From assembly GCF_040750475.1 (NCBI RefSeq), contig NZ_JABJVY010000009.1, positions 122,360 through 186,359 of the forward strand: a DNA stretch of 64,000 nt, written 5' to 3'. Both the position numbers and the translations under genes were made by a program. How positions within the stretch are numbered: position 1 is the stretch's first letter; every line of letters starts with the position of its first letter. This document shows positions 32,986 through 41,576 of this stretch, piece after piece. This stretch comes from Amorphus sp040750475. GTDB lineage: Bacteria; Pseudomonadota; Alphaproteobacteria; Rhizobiales; Amorphaceae. The notes beneath the pieces are model-generated. The model saw nothing but the letters and a program-made list of their open reading frames with translations. It ran no database searches and was not told the DNA's origin.

Positions 32986-33978
32986 CTATCTCTCGTCCTG
33001 CTCCAGGGCGGCGTTGAGGCGCTCCAAAAGGCGCTCGATGCGCGCATTCTGCTGCGCTTGGCCCTCCGCCCAATCGCGCATCAGCTTCTGCTCGCTGCGC
33101 AGATGATTCACCAGCCCCTGGATACCTTCGGCCAGATTGGCGAGCGCCTGGGTCGCCGGTGGCGTGGCCGAGGCGCCGGTCTCCTTCATGGTCCGGTTCA
33201 GGCGATCGATCGCCTGCTGCAATCCGGCGGCCGAAATCGGCGCCCCCTCGCCCGGTCCCTGCTCGGTTCCGATTTCCGTCAGGGTCGACAGCCAGTCTTC
33301 CAGATCCGTGTAGAACCGGTTCTGGGCCTGACCCGCCTGCAGATCGAGAAAGCCGAGAATCAACGAGCCCGTCAGGCCGAACAGCGACGACGAGAAGGCC
33401 GTGCCCATACCCGTCAGCGGTGCCTCCAGGCCGGCCTTGAGATCCTGGAACACCACCGCCGCATCGCCGGCGCCGACATCGAGATTCTGGATCGTAGCCC
33501 CGACCGAGCTCACCGTCTGCAACAGACCCCAGAAGGTGCCGAGCAGGCCCAGGAAGACCAGAAGGCCGGTCAGGTAACGGCTGATGTCGCGCGCCTCGTC
33601 GAGGCGGGTCCCTATCGTGTCGAGAATGGAGCGCATCACAGGGGCGCTCAGCATGGTCTCTTCCGAGCGCCCGCCGAGCAGGCTTGCCATCGGGCCGAGC
33701 AGCACTGGCGCGCGCCGGTCCGTCGCCTGACCCTCACGGTAGCGGTTGACCCACCCGATCTCCGGATAGAGACGCACCACCTGGCGGAAGGCGAGCGCGA
33801 TGCCAATCAGCCCGACGCAGACGATCAGGCCGTTGAGGCCGGGATTGCTCATGAACGCGGTGGCGATCGGCCGATACAAAATCAGGCCGACAAACAGCGC
33901 GATCACCAGAAAGATGACCATACGCACGAGATAGACGTGCGGGCTGGACAGGCGATACGGGTCTCGATCTCGGGCCAT
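32986..33978 (-). CDS. MotA/ExbB-like membrane protein
   Basis: A 330-aa protein with two N-terminal helices (about 18-36, 47-65) and two more (about 138-155 and 195-215) separated by a cytoplasmic loop. LLVFLGLLGTFWGLLQTV and GMGTAFSSSLFGLTGSLILGFLDL are MotA/TolQ/ExbB hallmarks. A predicted coiled-coil tail (RSEQKLMRDWAEGQAQQNARIERLLERLNAALEQ) ends the protein. With the OmpA/MotB-like gene 132 bp downstream it forms a 5:2-type stator-like pair. No flagellar gene is near, so a cell-envelope role is more likely than motility. Confidence 0.85.
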   Translation of the reverse strand: MARDRDPYRLSSPHVYLVRMVIFLVIALFVGLILYRPIATAFMSNPGLNGLIVCVGLIGIALAFRQVVRLYPEIGWVNRYREGQATDRRAPVLLGPMASLLGGRSEETMLSAPVMRSILDTIGTRLDEARDISRYLTGLLVFLGLLGTFWGLLQTVSSVGATIQNLDVGAGDAAVVFQDLKAGLEAPLTGMGTAFSSSLFGLTGSLILGFLDLQAGQAQNRFYTDLEDWLSTLTEIGTEQGPGEGAPISAAGLQQAIDRLNRTMKETGASATPPATQALANLAEGIQGLVNHLRSEQKLMRDWAEGQAQQNARIERLLERLNAALEQDER

Positions 33979-34064
33979 GGATCAGCTGCCTTGCAATGCA
34001 GCGGCCACAGATAGCCGGTTTGGTGGAGAAAACGAACCTGTGATTTTATCGCTAGCGTTAATTC

Positions 34065-34871
34065 TTATGCCGCGCCGGCCGGTTGCGCCCTTTTCAGAAG
34101 GGCCAGCAGATCGCGATGGATCAATTCCGTGCCGACCGCGATCTCCCCGGTCTCGAAGATCCGATCGCGCCCGGCAAGGTCGCTGACGAAGCCGCCGGCC
34201 TCGCGCACCATCAGCATGCCGGCCGCCATGTCCCAGGGTTTCAGGCCGTGCTCCCAGAAGGCGTCGTAGCGCCCCGCCGCAACCCAGGCGAGGTCGAGCG
34301 CCGCCGCTCCGGCACGGCGAATGCCCGACACCTCGTTCATGATCACCCGAAGCTCGCCCAGGAACCGGGCGTGATCGCCACGGCCCAGATGCGGAATGCC
34401 GGTCGCGATCACCGCGTCGGCGAGATCGCGCCGGGCGGAGACGCGGAGCCGCCGGTCGTTCAGAAACGCGCCGCGACCGCGCTCTGCCACGTAGAGCTCG
34501 TCGCTGACCGGGTTGAGGATCACGCCCGCCATGATCTGGCCCTGGCGCTCCAGCGCGATGGAAACCGCAAAAATCGGGATGCCGTGCAGGAAGTTGGTCG
34601 TGCCGTCGAGCGGATCGACAATCCAGCGATGCTGGGGATCGCTGCCTTCGGTGACGCCGGATTCCTCCATCAGGAAGCCGTAGCCCGGCCGCGCCTTCTG
34701 CAATTCGGCGCGGATGATATCCTCCGCCTTGCGGTCGGCCGCGGAGACGAAGTCGCCCGGCCCCTTGCGCGAAACCTGGAGGTTCTCCACCTCGCCGAAA
34801 TCGCGCGCGAGCGCGCGGCCGGCCTTCATCGCCGCCTGCACCATGACGTTCAGGATCGCCGAACGCGCCAT
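34065..34871 (-). CDS. suhB: Inositol monophosphatase family protein
   Basis: A 268-aa Mg-dependent phosphatase: EESG (first metal site), WIVDPLDGTTNFLHG (second), and WEHGLKPWDMAAGMLMVREAGG near the C-terminus. These define the SuhB/IMPase family, which removes phosphate from myo-inositol 1-phosphate and related substrates. SuhB also takes part in rRNA antitermination in enterics. It lies 176 bp past the efp stop in a long minus-strand run. Confidence 0.93.
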   Translation of the reverse strand: MARSAILNVMVQAAMKAGRALARDFGEVENLQVSRKGPGDFVSAADRKAEDIIRAELQKARPGYGFLMEESGVTEGSDPQHRWIVDPLDGTTNFLHGIPIFAVSIALERQGQIMAGVILNPVSDELYVAERGRGAFLNDRRLRVSARRDLADAVIATGIPHLGRGDHARFLGELRVIMNEVSGIRRAGAAALDLAWVAAGRYDAFWEHGLKPWDMAAGMLMVREAGGFVSDLAGRDRIFETGEIAVGTELIHRDLLALLKRAQPAGAA

Positions 34872-35046
34872 CGCATCCTCACTTGCGTGTCCATCAAGAA
34901 GAGACCGGAGCCGACGCTCCGATGATGGGAGTTAGGGCATGCCCGTTCGGATTGAACCGATCCGAACCGAAAGGAATTGCCCAACCTATTGAAACCGAGC
35001 CCATTTCTTGTCGCTCAGATGTTTCCATCCGAGCGAAAAAAGCTCT

Positions 35047-35610
35047 CTAGTCCGCCCGCCGCACGTAGGTGATGTCGGAGGTATCGACCACCACCTTCTC
35101 GCCGGCCGCGATGAACGGCGGCACCATCACCTTGACGCCATTCTCCAAGACCGCCGGCTTGTAGGACGACGAGGCGGTCTGGCCCTTCACCACGGCATCG
35201 GCCTCGGCGATCTCCAGCGTCACATGCTGAGGCAGCGTGATGCCGATGGGCCGTTCCTCGTAGAGCTCGACCGTGACGGTCATGCCGTCCTGCAGGAAGG
35301 CGCTGCGCTCGCCGACGAAGTCCTGCGACAGCATGATCTGATCGTAGGTGTTGGTGTCCATGAAGACGAGATTGTCGCCTTCCGGATAGAGATACTGGAA
35401 GTCCTTCTGCTCAAGCCGGACGCGCTCGATCGTATCGGCGGAGCGGAAGCGCTCGTTGAGCTTGCGCCCATCGATCAGATTTTTCAGCTCGACCTGGGCG
35501 AACGCGCCACCCTTGCCCGGCTTCACGTGCTGGACCTTTACCGCCGCCCAGAGCGTGCCCTGGTGCTCAATCACATTGCCCGGTCGGATTTCGTTACCGT
35601 TGATCTTCAT
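35047..35610 (-). CDS. efp: Elongation factor P
   Basis: A 187-aa three-barrel translation factor that relieves ribosome stalling at polyproline. Start MKINGNEIRPGNVIEH; the modified loop HVKPGKGGAF presents lysine K34, the lysylation site; EQKDFQYLYPEGDNLVFMD and GITLPQHVTLEI follow, and the C-terminal barrel ends ITYVRRAD. AAGGCGG lies before the ATG at 35610; the frame upstream to 35712 is a shadow. Confidence 0.97.
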   Translation of the reverse strand: MKINGNEIRPGNVIEHQGTLWAAVKVQHVKPGKGGAFAQVELKNLIDGRKLNERFRSADTIERVRLEQKDFQYLYPEGDNLVFMDTNTYDQIMLSQDFVGERSAFLQDGMTVTVELYEERPIGITLPQHVTLEIAEADAVVKGQTASSSYKPAVLENGVKVMVPPFIAAGEKVVVDTSDITYVRRAD

Positions 35611-35742
35611 CGTTGCCGCCTTGCCGGATGGAAGAATGCGCCACGCGCCCGGGCGGCCATCGCCGTCCGCCGTTTGCGAAGCAAAAAGGAATTGACGGCC
35701 TCTGGACCACAAAGACCGGCAGGTTTCAAGAGGGAGCCGCGC

Positions 35743-37053
35743 TCAGCCGTGCCACCACGCCTTGGCCCGACGCTCGGCGGCGTCGCGGACGGACTGGGAC
35801 AAACTCTCCACATAGGCATCGAGCCAGACGTCGGAAATGCCCCGCGCCTTGGCAATCGTGTGCCACATGGTGGCCTCCACCGGATCGGGGTCCACCCCCC
35901 GACCAGTCGCCAGCAGCCGCGCCAGCCGGTTCATGGCGACCGGGTTGCCCGCCCGCGCCGCCCGGTCGAACCAGACCGCCGCCGCGGCCTCGTCCGCCTC
36001 CGTGCCCACACCCTTGAACAGGCGAATGGCATATTCGACCTGGGCACCTTCGTTGCCGGCGATCGCGGCGCGCAGCATCAGCTCCGTCGCGCGCTGATCG
36101 TCCGGCACGACGCCGGTGCCGTTGGCGTAGAGCAGACCGAGCGCATAGGCCGCTTCCGCGTTGCCGCTGTCCGCCGCCTTGGTCAGCAAGCGTGCGGCTT
36201 CTTCGGCATCACGGGTGCGGCCACCGCGCCCTTCCAGCTCCAAAAGGGCGAGGTTATAGGCCGCCTCGGCATTGCCGTCGTTCGCCGCCTGCTCGAACAG
36301 CGAGGCCGCCTTGGAGAGATCCTTCTCCACGCCGGTGCCGTTCAAATAGAGCAGCGCCAGCCGGTATTGCGCGTTGGTCTCCCCCTCGGCAGCGGCAAGC
36401 GCGTACCAGTCGGCGGCGGCGGCGAGATCCTTCTCCACCGCATTCCCGTCCTGATAGAGCACGCCGAGCAGCGTCTGCGAGACCGGATCTCCCGCCTGGG
36501 CCTTGGCCAGTGCCACTTTGAAGGCGGTCAGGAAATAGCCGCGCTGGTAGGCGCCATAGGCAATATCGGCGTCGGAAGCCGCACTGCCCGCCTCCGCGGA
36601 TGCCTGATCGGGGGAAACCGCCGCATCGTTCGCAGGCGCATTCTCCGAGCCTTCGCCGTCGGAGGCAGTCACAGTGCCGGAGCTCGCCTGCCCCTCCGCC
36701 TGGGTGTCGGCAGCGGCCGCGCCATCGGCCGGCGCAGTCTCGTCCGCTTCCCGCCTCAGCAGCGTCGAGGGGTCGACCCGGACCACGCCCGGACGATCGA
36801 ACACCGGCGTATGCGGCGGAACGGCGATCGACATGGTGAGCGTGCGGCCCCGCCTTGAGGGATCCTGCTCAAGCGTCAGATCGCGCCCTTCGATCGCGCT
36901 CGACGGCTGATCGATGGGACCGACCGGCTCTTCGAGGAGGTCCTGTGCCCGCGCATCACCCGGCACAGCCGCCAGCGGAGCGTCGTCTTGAGCCCAGACG
37001 GGCCCAACCAACACCGCCGCCGCAAGCACGATCAGGGGCGCCCACCGGATCAT
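35743..37053 (-). CDS. Sel1-like repeat periplasmic protein
   Basis: A 436-aa exported protein: signal peptide ending VWAQ (about residue 22), an Ala/Glu/Asp-rich linker (about 100-165) and about six Sel1-like repeats (about 165-405) such as LLGVLYQDGNAVEKDLAAAADWYALAA. A C-terminal helix ends with WWHG. Sel1 repeats mediate protein-protein contacts; this family is often linked to envelope or exopolysaccharide signalling. It overlaps the ThiE-like gene by 4 nt (ATGA), so the two are translated together. Confidence 0.85.
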   Translation of the reverse strand: MIRWAPLIVLAAAVLVGPVWAQDDAPLAAVPGDARAQDLLEEPVGPIDQPSSAIEGRDLTLEQDPSRRGRTLTMSIAVPPHTPVFDRPGVVRVDPSTLLRREADETAPADGAAAADTQAEGQASSGTVTASDGEGSENAPANDAAVSPDQASAEAGSAASDADIAYGAYQRGYFLTAFKVALAKAQAGDPVSQTLLGVLYQDGNAVEKDLAAAADWYALAAAEGETNAQYRLALLYLNGTGVEKDLSKAASLFEQAANDGNAEAAYNLALLELEGRGGRTRDAEEAARLLTKAADSGNAEAAYALGLLYANGTGVVPDDQRATELMLRAAIAGNEGAQVEYAIRLFKGVGTEADEAAAAVWFDRAARAGNPVAMNRLARLLATGRGVDPDPVEATMWHTIAKARGISDVWLDAYVESLSQSVRDAAERRAKAWWHG

Positions 37054-37685
37054 GCCGGGATCGTCCCCTCATCGATCGCCGCATTGAGAGCGGCGACCGC
37101 CGCGGCCGGCCCATCGGGATATTTCCACACCGCATCGCGTGCGGCGACGAACTCCACGCCTGACGCCGCAAGCTCCTCGGCCTCGCCCAGATCGCGCCCG
37201 ATCAGCGCAATCGCCGGCACTTCGAAAAGCTCCGCCCACCAGGTCGCGAGTTCAACGGCCGCCGGTTCGGCGGCATCGGTGTCCGGCCGGTCCAAACGCC
37301 CGAAGAAGACGTAGTCGGGATCGAGCTCGCCCAGCACCATGGCCTGATGGCGCCCGGTCGCGCCGCCCGCGCCCACCACACCGTTCGGCCGGAAGCGTTC
37401 CAGCGCGGCGGAAAGATCCTCCACCCCGCTATCGACATGAACCCCGTCGGCCCGGACCCGACCGGCCACGCGGCTGTCGCCACGCAAAAGCGCGGCCGCG
37501 CCCGCGGCCTGAGCGGCGGCGACCATCGGCGCGGCAAGTGTCTGAATCGTCTCGGGTCCGCCGTCACCGGCATCGATGATCACAGCGGCGACGTCCCCTC
37601 CGGCAAGCGCCGATTCCAGACGTGCGGGATCGATCGGCTCAGGGCCGGTAATGGGAGCGACAAGAACGAGGCGGGTGCGGTCCAT
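37050..37685 (-). CDS. ThiE/TenI-like protein, degenerate active site
   Basis: A 211-aa TIM-barrel related to thiamine-phosphate synthase (ThiE/TenI). Expected strand order is visible (LVLVAPIT, VAAVIIDAG, AALLRGDSRVA, DGVHVDSG, DYVFFGRLD, PAIALIGRD, FVAARDAVW). Key ThiE residues look altered: the GVHLGQxD loop reads DGVHVDSG, the TGxSxH loop reads GAGGATGRH, and the GGI pocket reads GRD. A non-thiamine role is therefore likely, perhaps linked to the coupled Sel1 gene. No other thi gene is present. Confidence 0.65.
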   Translation of the reverse strand: MDRTRLVLVAPITGPEPIDPARLESALAGGDVAAVIIDAGDGGPETIQTLAAPMVAAAQAAGAAALLRGDSRVAGRVRADGVHVDSGVEDLSAALERFRPNGVVGAGGATGRHQAMVLGELDPDYVFFGRLDRPDTDAAEPAAVELATWWAELFEVPAIALIGRDLGEAEELAASGVEFVAARDAVWKYPDGPAAAVAALNAAIDEGTIPA

Positions 37686-37773
37686 GGCGCGATCCTTCCC
37701 CGACCATCATGGCAAGCTGGTGGCGGCGGACGATGGAGAAGGGCTTCTTCCGACCGCCGCGACATCCGAACTG

Positions 37774-37803
37774 AAAAGGAGGGGGGGAACCAGCCCCCTC
37801 CTC
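37774..37803 (-). terminator. Terminator after fba
   Basis: On the minus strand a GGAGGGGG...CCCCCCTCC hairpin is followed by TTTTC. It lies about 20 bases past the fba stop. Confidence 0.8.
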
Positions 37804-37825
37804 ATGCGACTCGACTTTTTCGCCG

Positions 37826-38857
37826 TTACGCCGCGGCGCGTTCGGCGGCGTCCGACCAAGTCCCGAGCGCGGCAAGCGAGTTCATCTTGGCGCGATGCGT
37901 GAAGGCGCGCTGGGCCGCCGCGACATTCTCCGTCTTGCCGCCCCAAACCTTCAGTGCCGCCTGCTGCAGCGCTCGGCCGTAGGAGAAGGTCAGCTTCCAG
38001 GGCAGACCGCCCTGCGCGTTCATCAGCGAGAGGTGCTTGGTGGCGTCCTCGTCCGACTGCCCGCCGGAGAGGAAGGCGATGCCCGGTACCGCCGAAGGCA
38101 CGCACTGCTTCAGGCACGTCAGCGTCATCTCGGCAACCTGTTCGGCCGGTGCCTGGGTCGGGCACTTCTGGCCGGCGATCACCATGTTCGGCTTCAAGAT
38201 CATGCCTTCCAGCGACACGTTGGCATAATAGAGCTCGTCGAACACCGAATTCAGCGTCCACTTGGTGACGTCGAAGCAACGCTCGATGGTGTGGCTCGCC
38301 TCCGGGCCGTCCATCAGCACTTCCGGCTCCACGATCGGCACGATGCCGGCTTCCTGGCAGAGGGCTGCGTAGCGGGCGAGCGCGTGGGCGTTGGCGTGGA
38401 TGGCGTTGTGGCTCGGCGTCGACGCGGAGATCTCGATCACCGCCCGCCACTTCGCGAAGCGCGCGCCGAGCTTGTAATATTCGTTCAGCCGTTCGCGCAG
38501 ACCATCCAGGCCTTCCGTGACCTTCTCGCCCGACTGCAGCGCCAGAGGCTTGGCGCCCATATCGACCTTGATGCCCGGAACCGCGTCGGCCGCCTTCAGG
38601 AGGTCCACCAGCGGGGTGCCGTCCGCGGCCTTCTGGCGGATGGTCTCATCATAGAGGATGACGCCGGAGATGTAGTTCTTCATCGCCTCGTCGGCACGGA
38701 ACATCATCTCGCGATAGTCGCGCCGCGCGTCCTCGGTCGATTCCAGTCCGATCTGGTCGAACCGCTTCTTGATCGTGCCGGAGCTTTCGTCCGCGGCCAG
38801 AATGCCCTGCCCGTCGCGGACCATGGCGGCTGCAATATCTTCCAGGCGTTCGCTCAT
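37826..38857 (-). CDS. fba: Fructose-bisphosphate aldolase, class I
   Basis: A 343-aa class I aldolase that splits fructose 1,6-bisphosphate to triose phosphates. Diagnostic are GILAADESSGTIKKRF, the Schiff-base lysine in MILKPNMV, EIVPEVLMDGPEASHTIERC-like substrate loop (PIVEPEVLMDG), and PGIAFLSGGQSDEDA. Start at 38857 with GGAGGGTGG; the longer frame upstream is non-homologous. Last of tkt-gap-pgk-fba. Confidence 0.94.
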   Translation of the reverse strand: MSERLEDIAAAMVRDGQGILAADESSGTIKKRFDQIGLESTEDARRDYREMMFRADEAMKNYISGVILYDETIRQKAADGTPLVDLLKAADAVPGIKVDMGAKPLALQSGEKVTEGLDGLRERLNEYYKLGARFAKWRAVIEISASTPSHNAIHANAHALARYAALCQEAGIVPIVEPEVLMDGPEASHTIERCFDVTKWTLNSVFDELYYANVSLEGMILKPNMVIAGQKCPTQAPAEQVAEMTLTCLKQCVPSAVPGIAFLSGGQSDEDATKHLSLMNAQGGLPWKLTFSYGRALQQAALKVWGGKTENVAAAQRAFTHRAKMNSLAALGTWSDAAERAAA

Positions 38858-38992
38858 CGTTCCACCCTCCATCATCTGAAATACCGGTCGGGCCTTTGCG
38901 ATCGGGCCCGTCTTGATCGAGAACCCGCAGGTTCGAGTTTCTTCTCGAAGCAGACGCTCAACGCTAGAGCGAACGTCCGAAGTCATGACACC

Positions 38993-39040
38993 GCAATTTC
39001 GAATGGAAAACCGGTTCCCGCTTTTCCAGAAATTGCTCTA
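38993..39040 (-). repeat. Family B single core element
   Basis: GCAATTTCGAATGGAAAACCGGTTCCCGCTT... with the mirrored AGAAATTGC end: one core hairpin of family B, directly before the pgk stop. It is the short dispersed form of the tandem arrays. Confidence 0.75.
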
Positions 39041-40234
39041 GCTCTTCTTGAGCGCCTGGACGCCCGGCAGCGACTTGCCCTCAAGCCACTCCAGGAAGGC
39101 GCCGCCGGCCATGGAGACATAGCTCATCTGGTCGGCCACGCCCGCGCGGTGCAAGGCCGCCACCGTGTCGCCGCCCCCGGCGACGGAGGTCAGCTTGCCG
39201 GCCGCCGTCCGCTTGGCGACATGCTCGGCGACCGCCAGCGTGGCGCGGTCGAACGGGGACACCTCGAAGGCGCCGAGCGGACCGTTCCACAGAAGCGTCT
39301 TGGCGGTCGAGATCTCTGCGTTCACGATCTCCGTGGAGGCCGGCCCGATGTCGAGAATCATAGCGTCCTCGGGCATGGCGTCGAGGCCGACATTCCAGGC
39401 TTCGGCCCCCTCCTCCAGCGCCTGAGCGACGGTGGCGTCCTTGGGCAGCACGATGGTGCAGCCGGTCTCCTCGCCGCGCAGCACGATGCGCCGCGCAAGA
39501 TCCGCCTGCTCCGGCTCGTAGAGCGACTTGCCGACATCGCCGCCATGAGCCGCGACGAACGTGTTCGCCATCGCGCCGCCGATCACGATCGCATCCATCT
39601 TCTCGCAGAGATTTTCCAAAAGCGCGATCTTGGTGGACACCTTGGCGCCGCCGACGATCGCCACCACCGGACGCTCGGGCTTTTCGCAGGCCTTGGTGAG
39701 GGCGGCGATCTCCGCTTCCATGGCGCGGCCGGCATAGGCCGGCAGCTTGTGGGCAAGGCCCTCGGTGGAGGCGTGTGCGCGATGGGCGGCGGAGAAGGCG
39801 TCGTTCACGTAGACGTCGCCGTTGGCGGCCAGCGCCTCGACGAAGGCCGGCTCGTTGGCCTCTTCGCCGGCGTGGAAACGGGTGTTCTCCAGGAGGAGGA
39901 TCTCGCCCGGCACCATGTTGTCGATCGCGGCCTTCGCCGCCTCGCCGATGCAATCGTCGGCAAAGCCGACCGGCTTGCCGAGCACGCGGGCGATGGTGTC
40001 CACGATCGGCTTCAGCGATTCCGCGTCGACCCGCTTGCCTTTCGGACGGCCGAAATGCGCCAAAAGGATCACCTTGGCGCCCTTGTCGGCGAGTTCCTTG
40101 ATGGTCGCCGCCGCGCCTTCGATGCGGCTGGCATCGCTGACGGTCCCGTTCTTGACGGGAACGTTGAAATCGACGCGGGTCAGAACCCGTTTGCCGTCTA
40201 CCGTGGCGTCATCGAGGGTTCGGATCTCGGTCAT
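39038..40234 (-). CDS. pgk: Phosphoglycerate kinase
   Basis: A 398-aa glycolytic kinase transferring phosphate from 1,3-bisphosphoglycerate to ADP. RVDFNVPVKNG (substrate loop), ILLAHFGRPKGKR, LLENTRFHAGEE, VAIVGGAKVSTKIALLENL, LLWNGPLGAFE and SVAGGGDTVAAL match the family. Start at 40234; the open frame upstream is unrelated. The gap to gap holds more family B sequence. Confidence 0.97.
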   Translation of the reverse strand: MTEIRTLDDATVDGKRVLTRVDFNVPVKNGTVSDASRIEGAAATIKELADKGAKVILLAHFGRPKGKRVDAESLKPIVDTIARVLGKPVGFADDCIGEAAKAAIDNMVPGEILLLENTRFHAGEEANEPAFVEALAANGDVYVNDAFSAAHRAHASTEGLAHKLPAYAGRAMEAEIAALTKACEKPERPVVAIVGGAKVSTKIALLENLCEKMDAIVIGGAMANTFVAAHGGDVGKSLYEPEQADLARRIVLRGEETGCTIVLPKDATVAQALEEGAEAWNVGLDAMPEDAMILDIGPASTEIVNAEISTAKTLLWNGPLGAFEVSPFDRATLAVAEHVAKRTAAGKLTSVAGGGDTVAALHRAGVADQMSYVSMAGGAFLEWLEGKSLPGVQALKKS

Positions 40235-40352
40235 GGTCCTGGCCTGATTGTTCTTCTTGACGATCGGTGGCGCACGAACCGCGCCACCGGCACATCCTAG
40301 AGCGAGTAAGGGCGGCACAATAGCGAACGCCCCTGCTCTAAGTATTTGTTCT

Positions 40353-40468
40353 GCCGCAATTTCGAGCGGGAAACCGGTTCCCGCTCTTGCCGACATGGCT
40401 TCAGCTTCAATCGGTCGAGCCAATCCTTTCGTTCAGACCGCTTCGGTCCGAACGGGAAACGCTCTAGA
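40353..40468 (-). repeat. Decayed family A/B composite repeat
   Basis: A core with CAATTTCGAGCGGGAAACCGGTTCCCGCTC is followed by lower-similarity sequence ending GGAAACGCTCTAG. It lies between pgk and gap and looks like a family B core next to a family A end. Confidence 0.5.
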
Positions 40469-41471
40469 TCAGCTTGGCCATCGCGACGGCGGTGTCGCTC
40501 ATCCGATTGGAGAAGCCCCACTCGTTGTCGTACCAGGACAGCACCCGGCAGAAATTGCCGTCCATGACCTTCGTCTCCGGCGTGGCGAACACCGAGGAAT
40601 GCGGGTCGTGGTTGAAGTCCATCGACACGAGCTTGTCGTCGGTGAAGCCGAGAATGCCCTTCAGCTCGCCCTGGGCGGCCGTCCGGATGGCATCGTTGAT
40701 CTCGTCGGGGGTGACGTCGCGCCCGGCTTCGAAGGTGAGGTCCACCACCGAGACGTTCGGGGTCGGCACCCGGATCGACACGCCGTCGAGCTTGCCGTTC
40801 AGCTCAGGCAGCACCAGGCCCACGGCCTTCGCCGCCCCGGTCGAGGTCGGGATCTGGTTCATCGCCGCCGCACGGGCCCGGTAGAGATCCTTGTGCAGGG
40901 TATCCAGCGTCGGCTGGTCGCCGGTGTAGGAGTGGATCGTCGTCATGAAGCCGCGCTTGATGCCGAACGCCTTGTTGATGACGTAGGCGACCGGCGCCAG
41001 GCAGTTGGTCGTGCACGAGGCGTTGGAGACGACGAGGTCGTCCTTGGTCAGCGCGCTGTCGTTGACGCCGAAGACGATCGTCTTGTCGGCCCCGGAGGCC
41101 GGCGCGGAGACCAGCACGCGCTTGGAGCCATTTTCCAGGTGGAGCGCGGCCTTGTCGCGGGCGGTGAAGATACCGGTGCATTCCAGCGCCACGTCGACGC
41201 CGAGATCTCCCCAGGGCAGCGCCTTCGGATCGCGCTCCGCCGTCACCTTGATCGGGCCGGTCCCGACATCGATCGTATCACCGTCGACCTTGACGGTGCC
41301 CGGAAAGCGGCCGTGGACCGAATCGTAGCGCACAAGATGCGCATTGGTCTCGACCGGGCCGAGATCGTTCACGGCGACGACCTGGACGTCGCTGCGTCCG
41401 GACTCGACGATCGCACGGAGCACATTGCGGCCGATCCGGCCGAACCCGTTGATGGCGACGCGTACGGTCAT
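40464..41471 (-). CDS. gap: Glyceraldehyde-3-phosphate dehydrogenase
   Basis: A 335-aa NAD-dependent enzyme: VAINGFGRIGRNVLRA opening, catalytic cysteine in ASCTTNCLAP, RVPTPNVSVVDLTFE, and a C-terminal WYDNEWGFSNRM. The NAD-specific Asp seems present (AVNDLG). It lies 105 bp after tkt and before pgk. Confidence 0.97.
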   Translation of the reverse strand: MTVRVAINGFGRIGRNVLRAIVESGRSDVQVVAVNDLGPVETNAHLVRYDSVHGRFPGTVKVDGDTIDVGTGPIKVTAERDPKALPWGDLGVDVALECTGIFTARDKAALHLENGSKRVLVSAPASGADKTIVFGVNDSALTKDDLVVSNASCTTNCLAPVAYVINKAFGIKRGFMTTIHSYTGDQPTLDTLHKDLYRARAAAMNQIPTSTGAAKAVGLVLPELNGKLDGVSIRVPTPNVSVVDLTFEAGRDVTPDEINDAIRTAAQGELKGILGFTDDKLVSMDFNHDPHSSVFATPETKVMDGNFCRVLSWYDNEWGFSNRMSDTAVAMAKLI

Positions 41472-41576
41472 GGCGTCCTCTCACCTCTTCTTTTCGAGCG
41501 TTTACCCAGCAAATTCATGCGCATCTGATGCATCGGATTGCGCGAAAGGAAAAGCGCAAACTTCCGGGATCAGACG

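Noticed and set aside
31831..33978. Zorya-type anti-phage system (ZorA/ZorB)
   Set aside because: The pair resembles ZorAB in fold, but the MotA-like protein lacks the very long tail and no ZorC/D/E or other defence genes are near; it lies in a housekeeping gene run.
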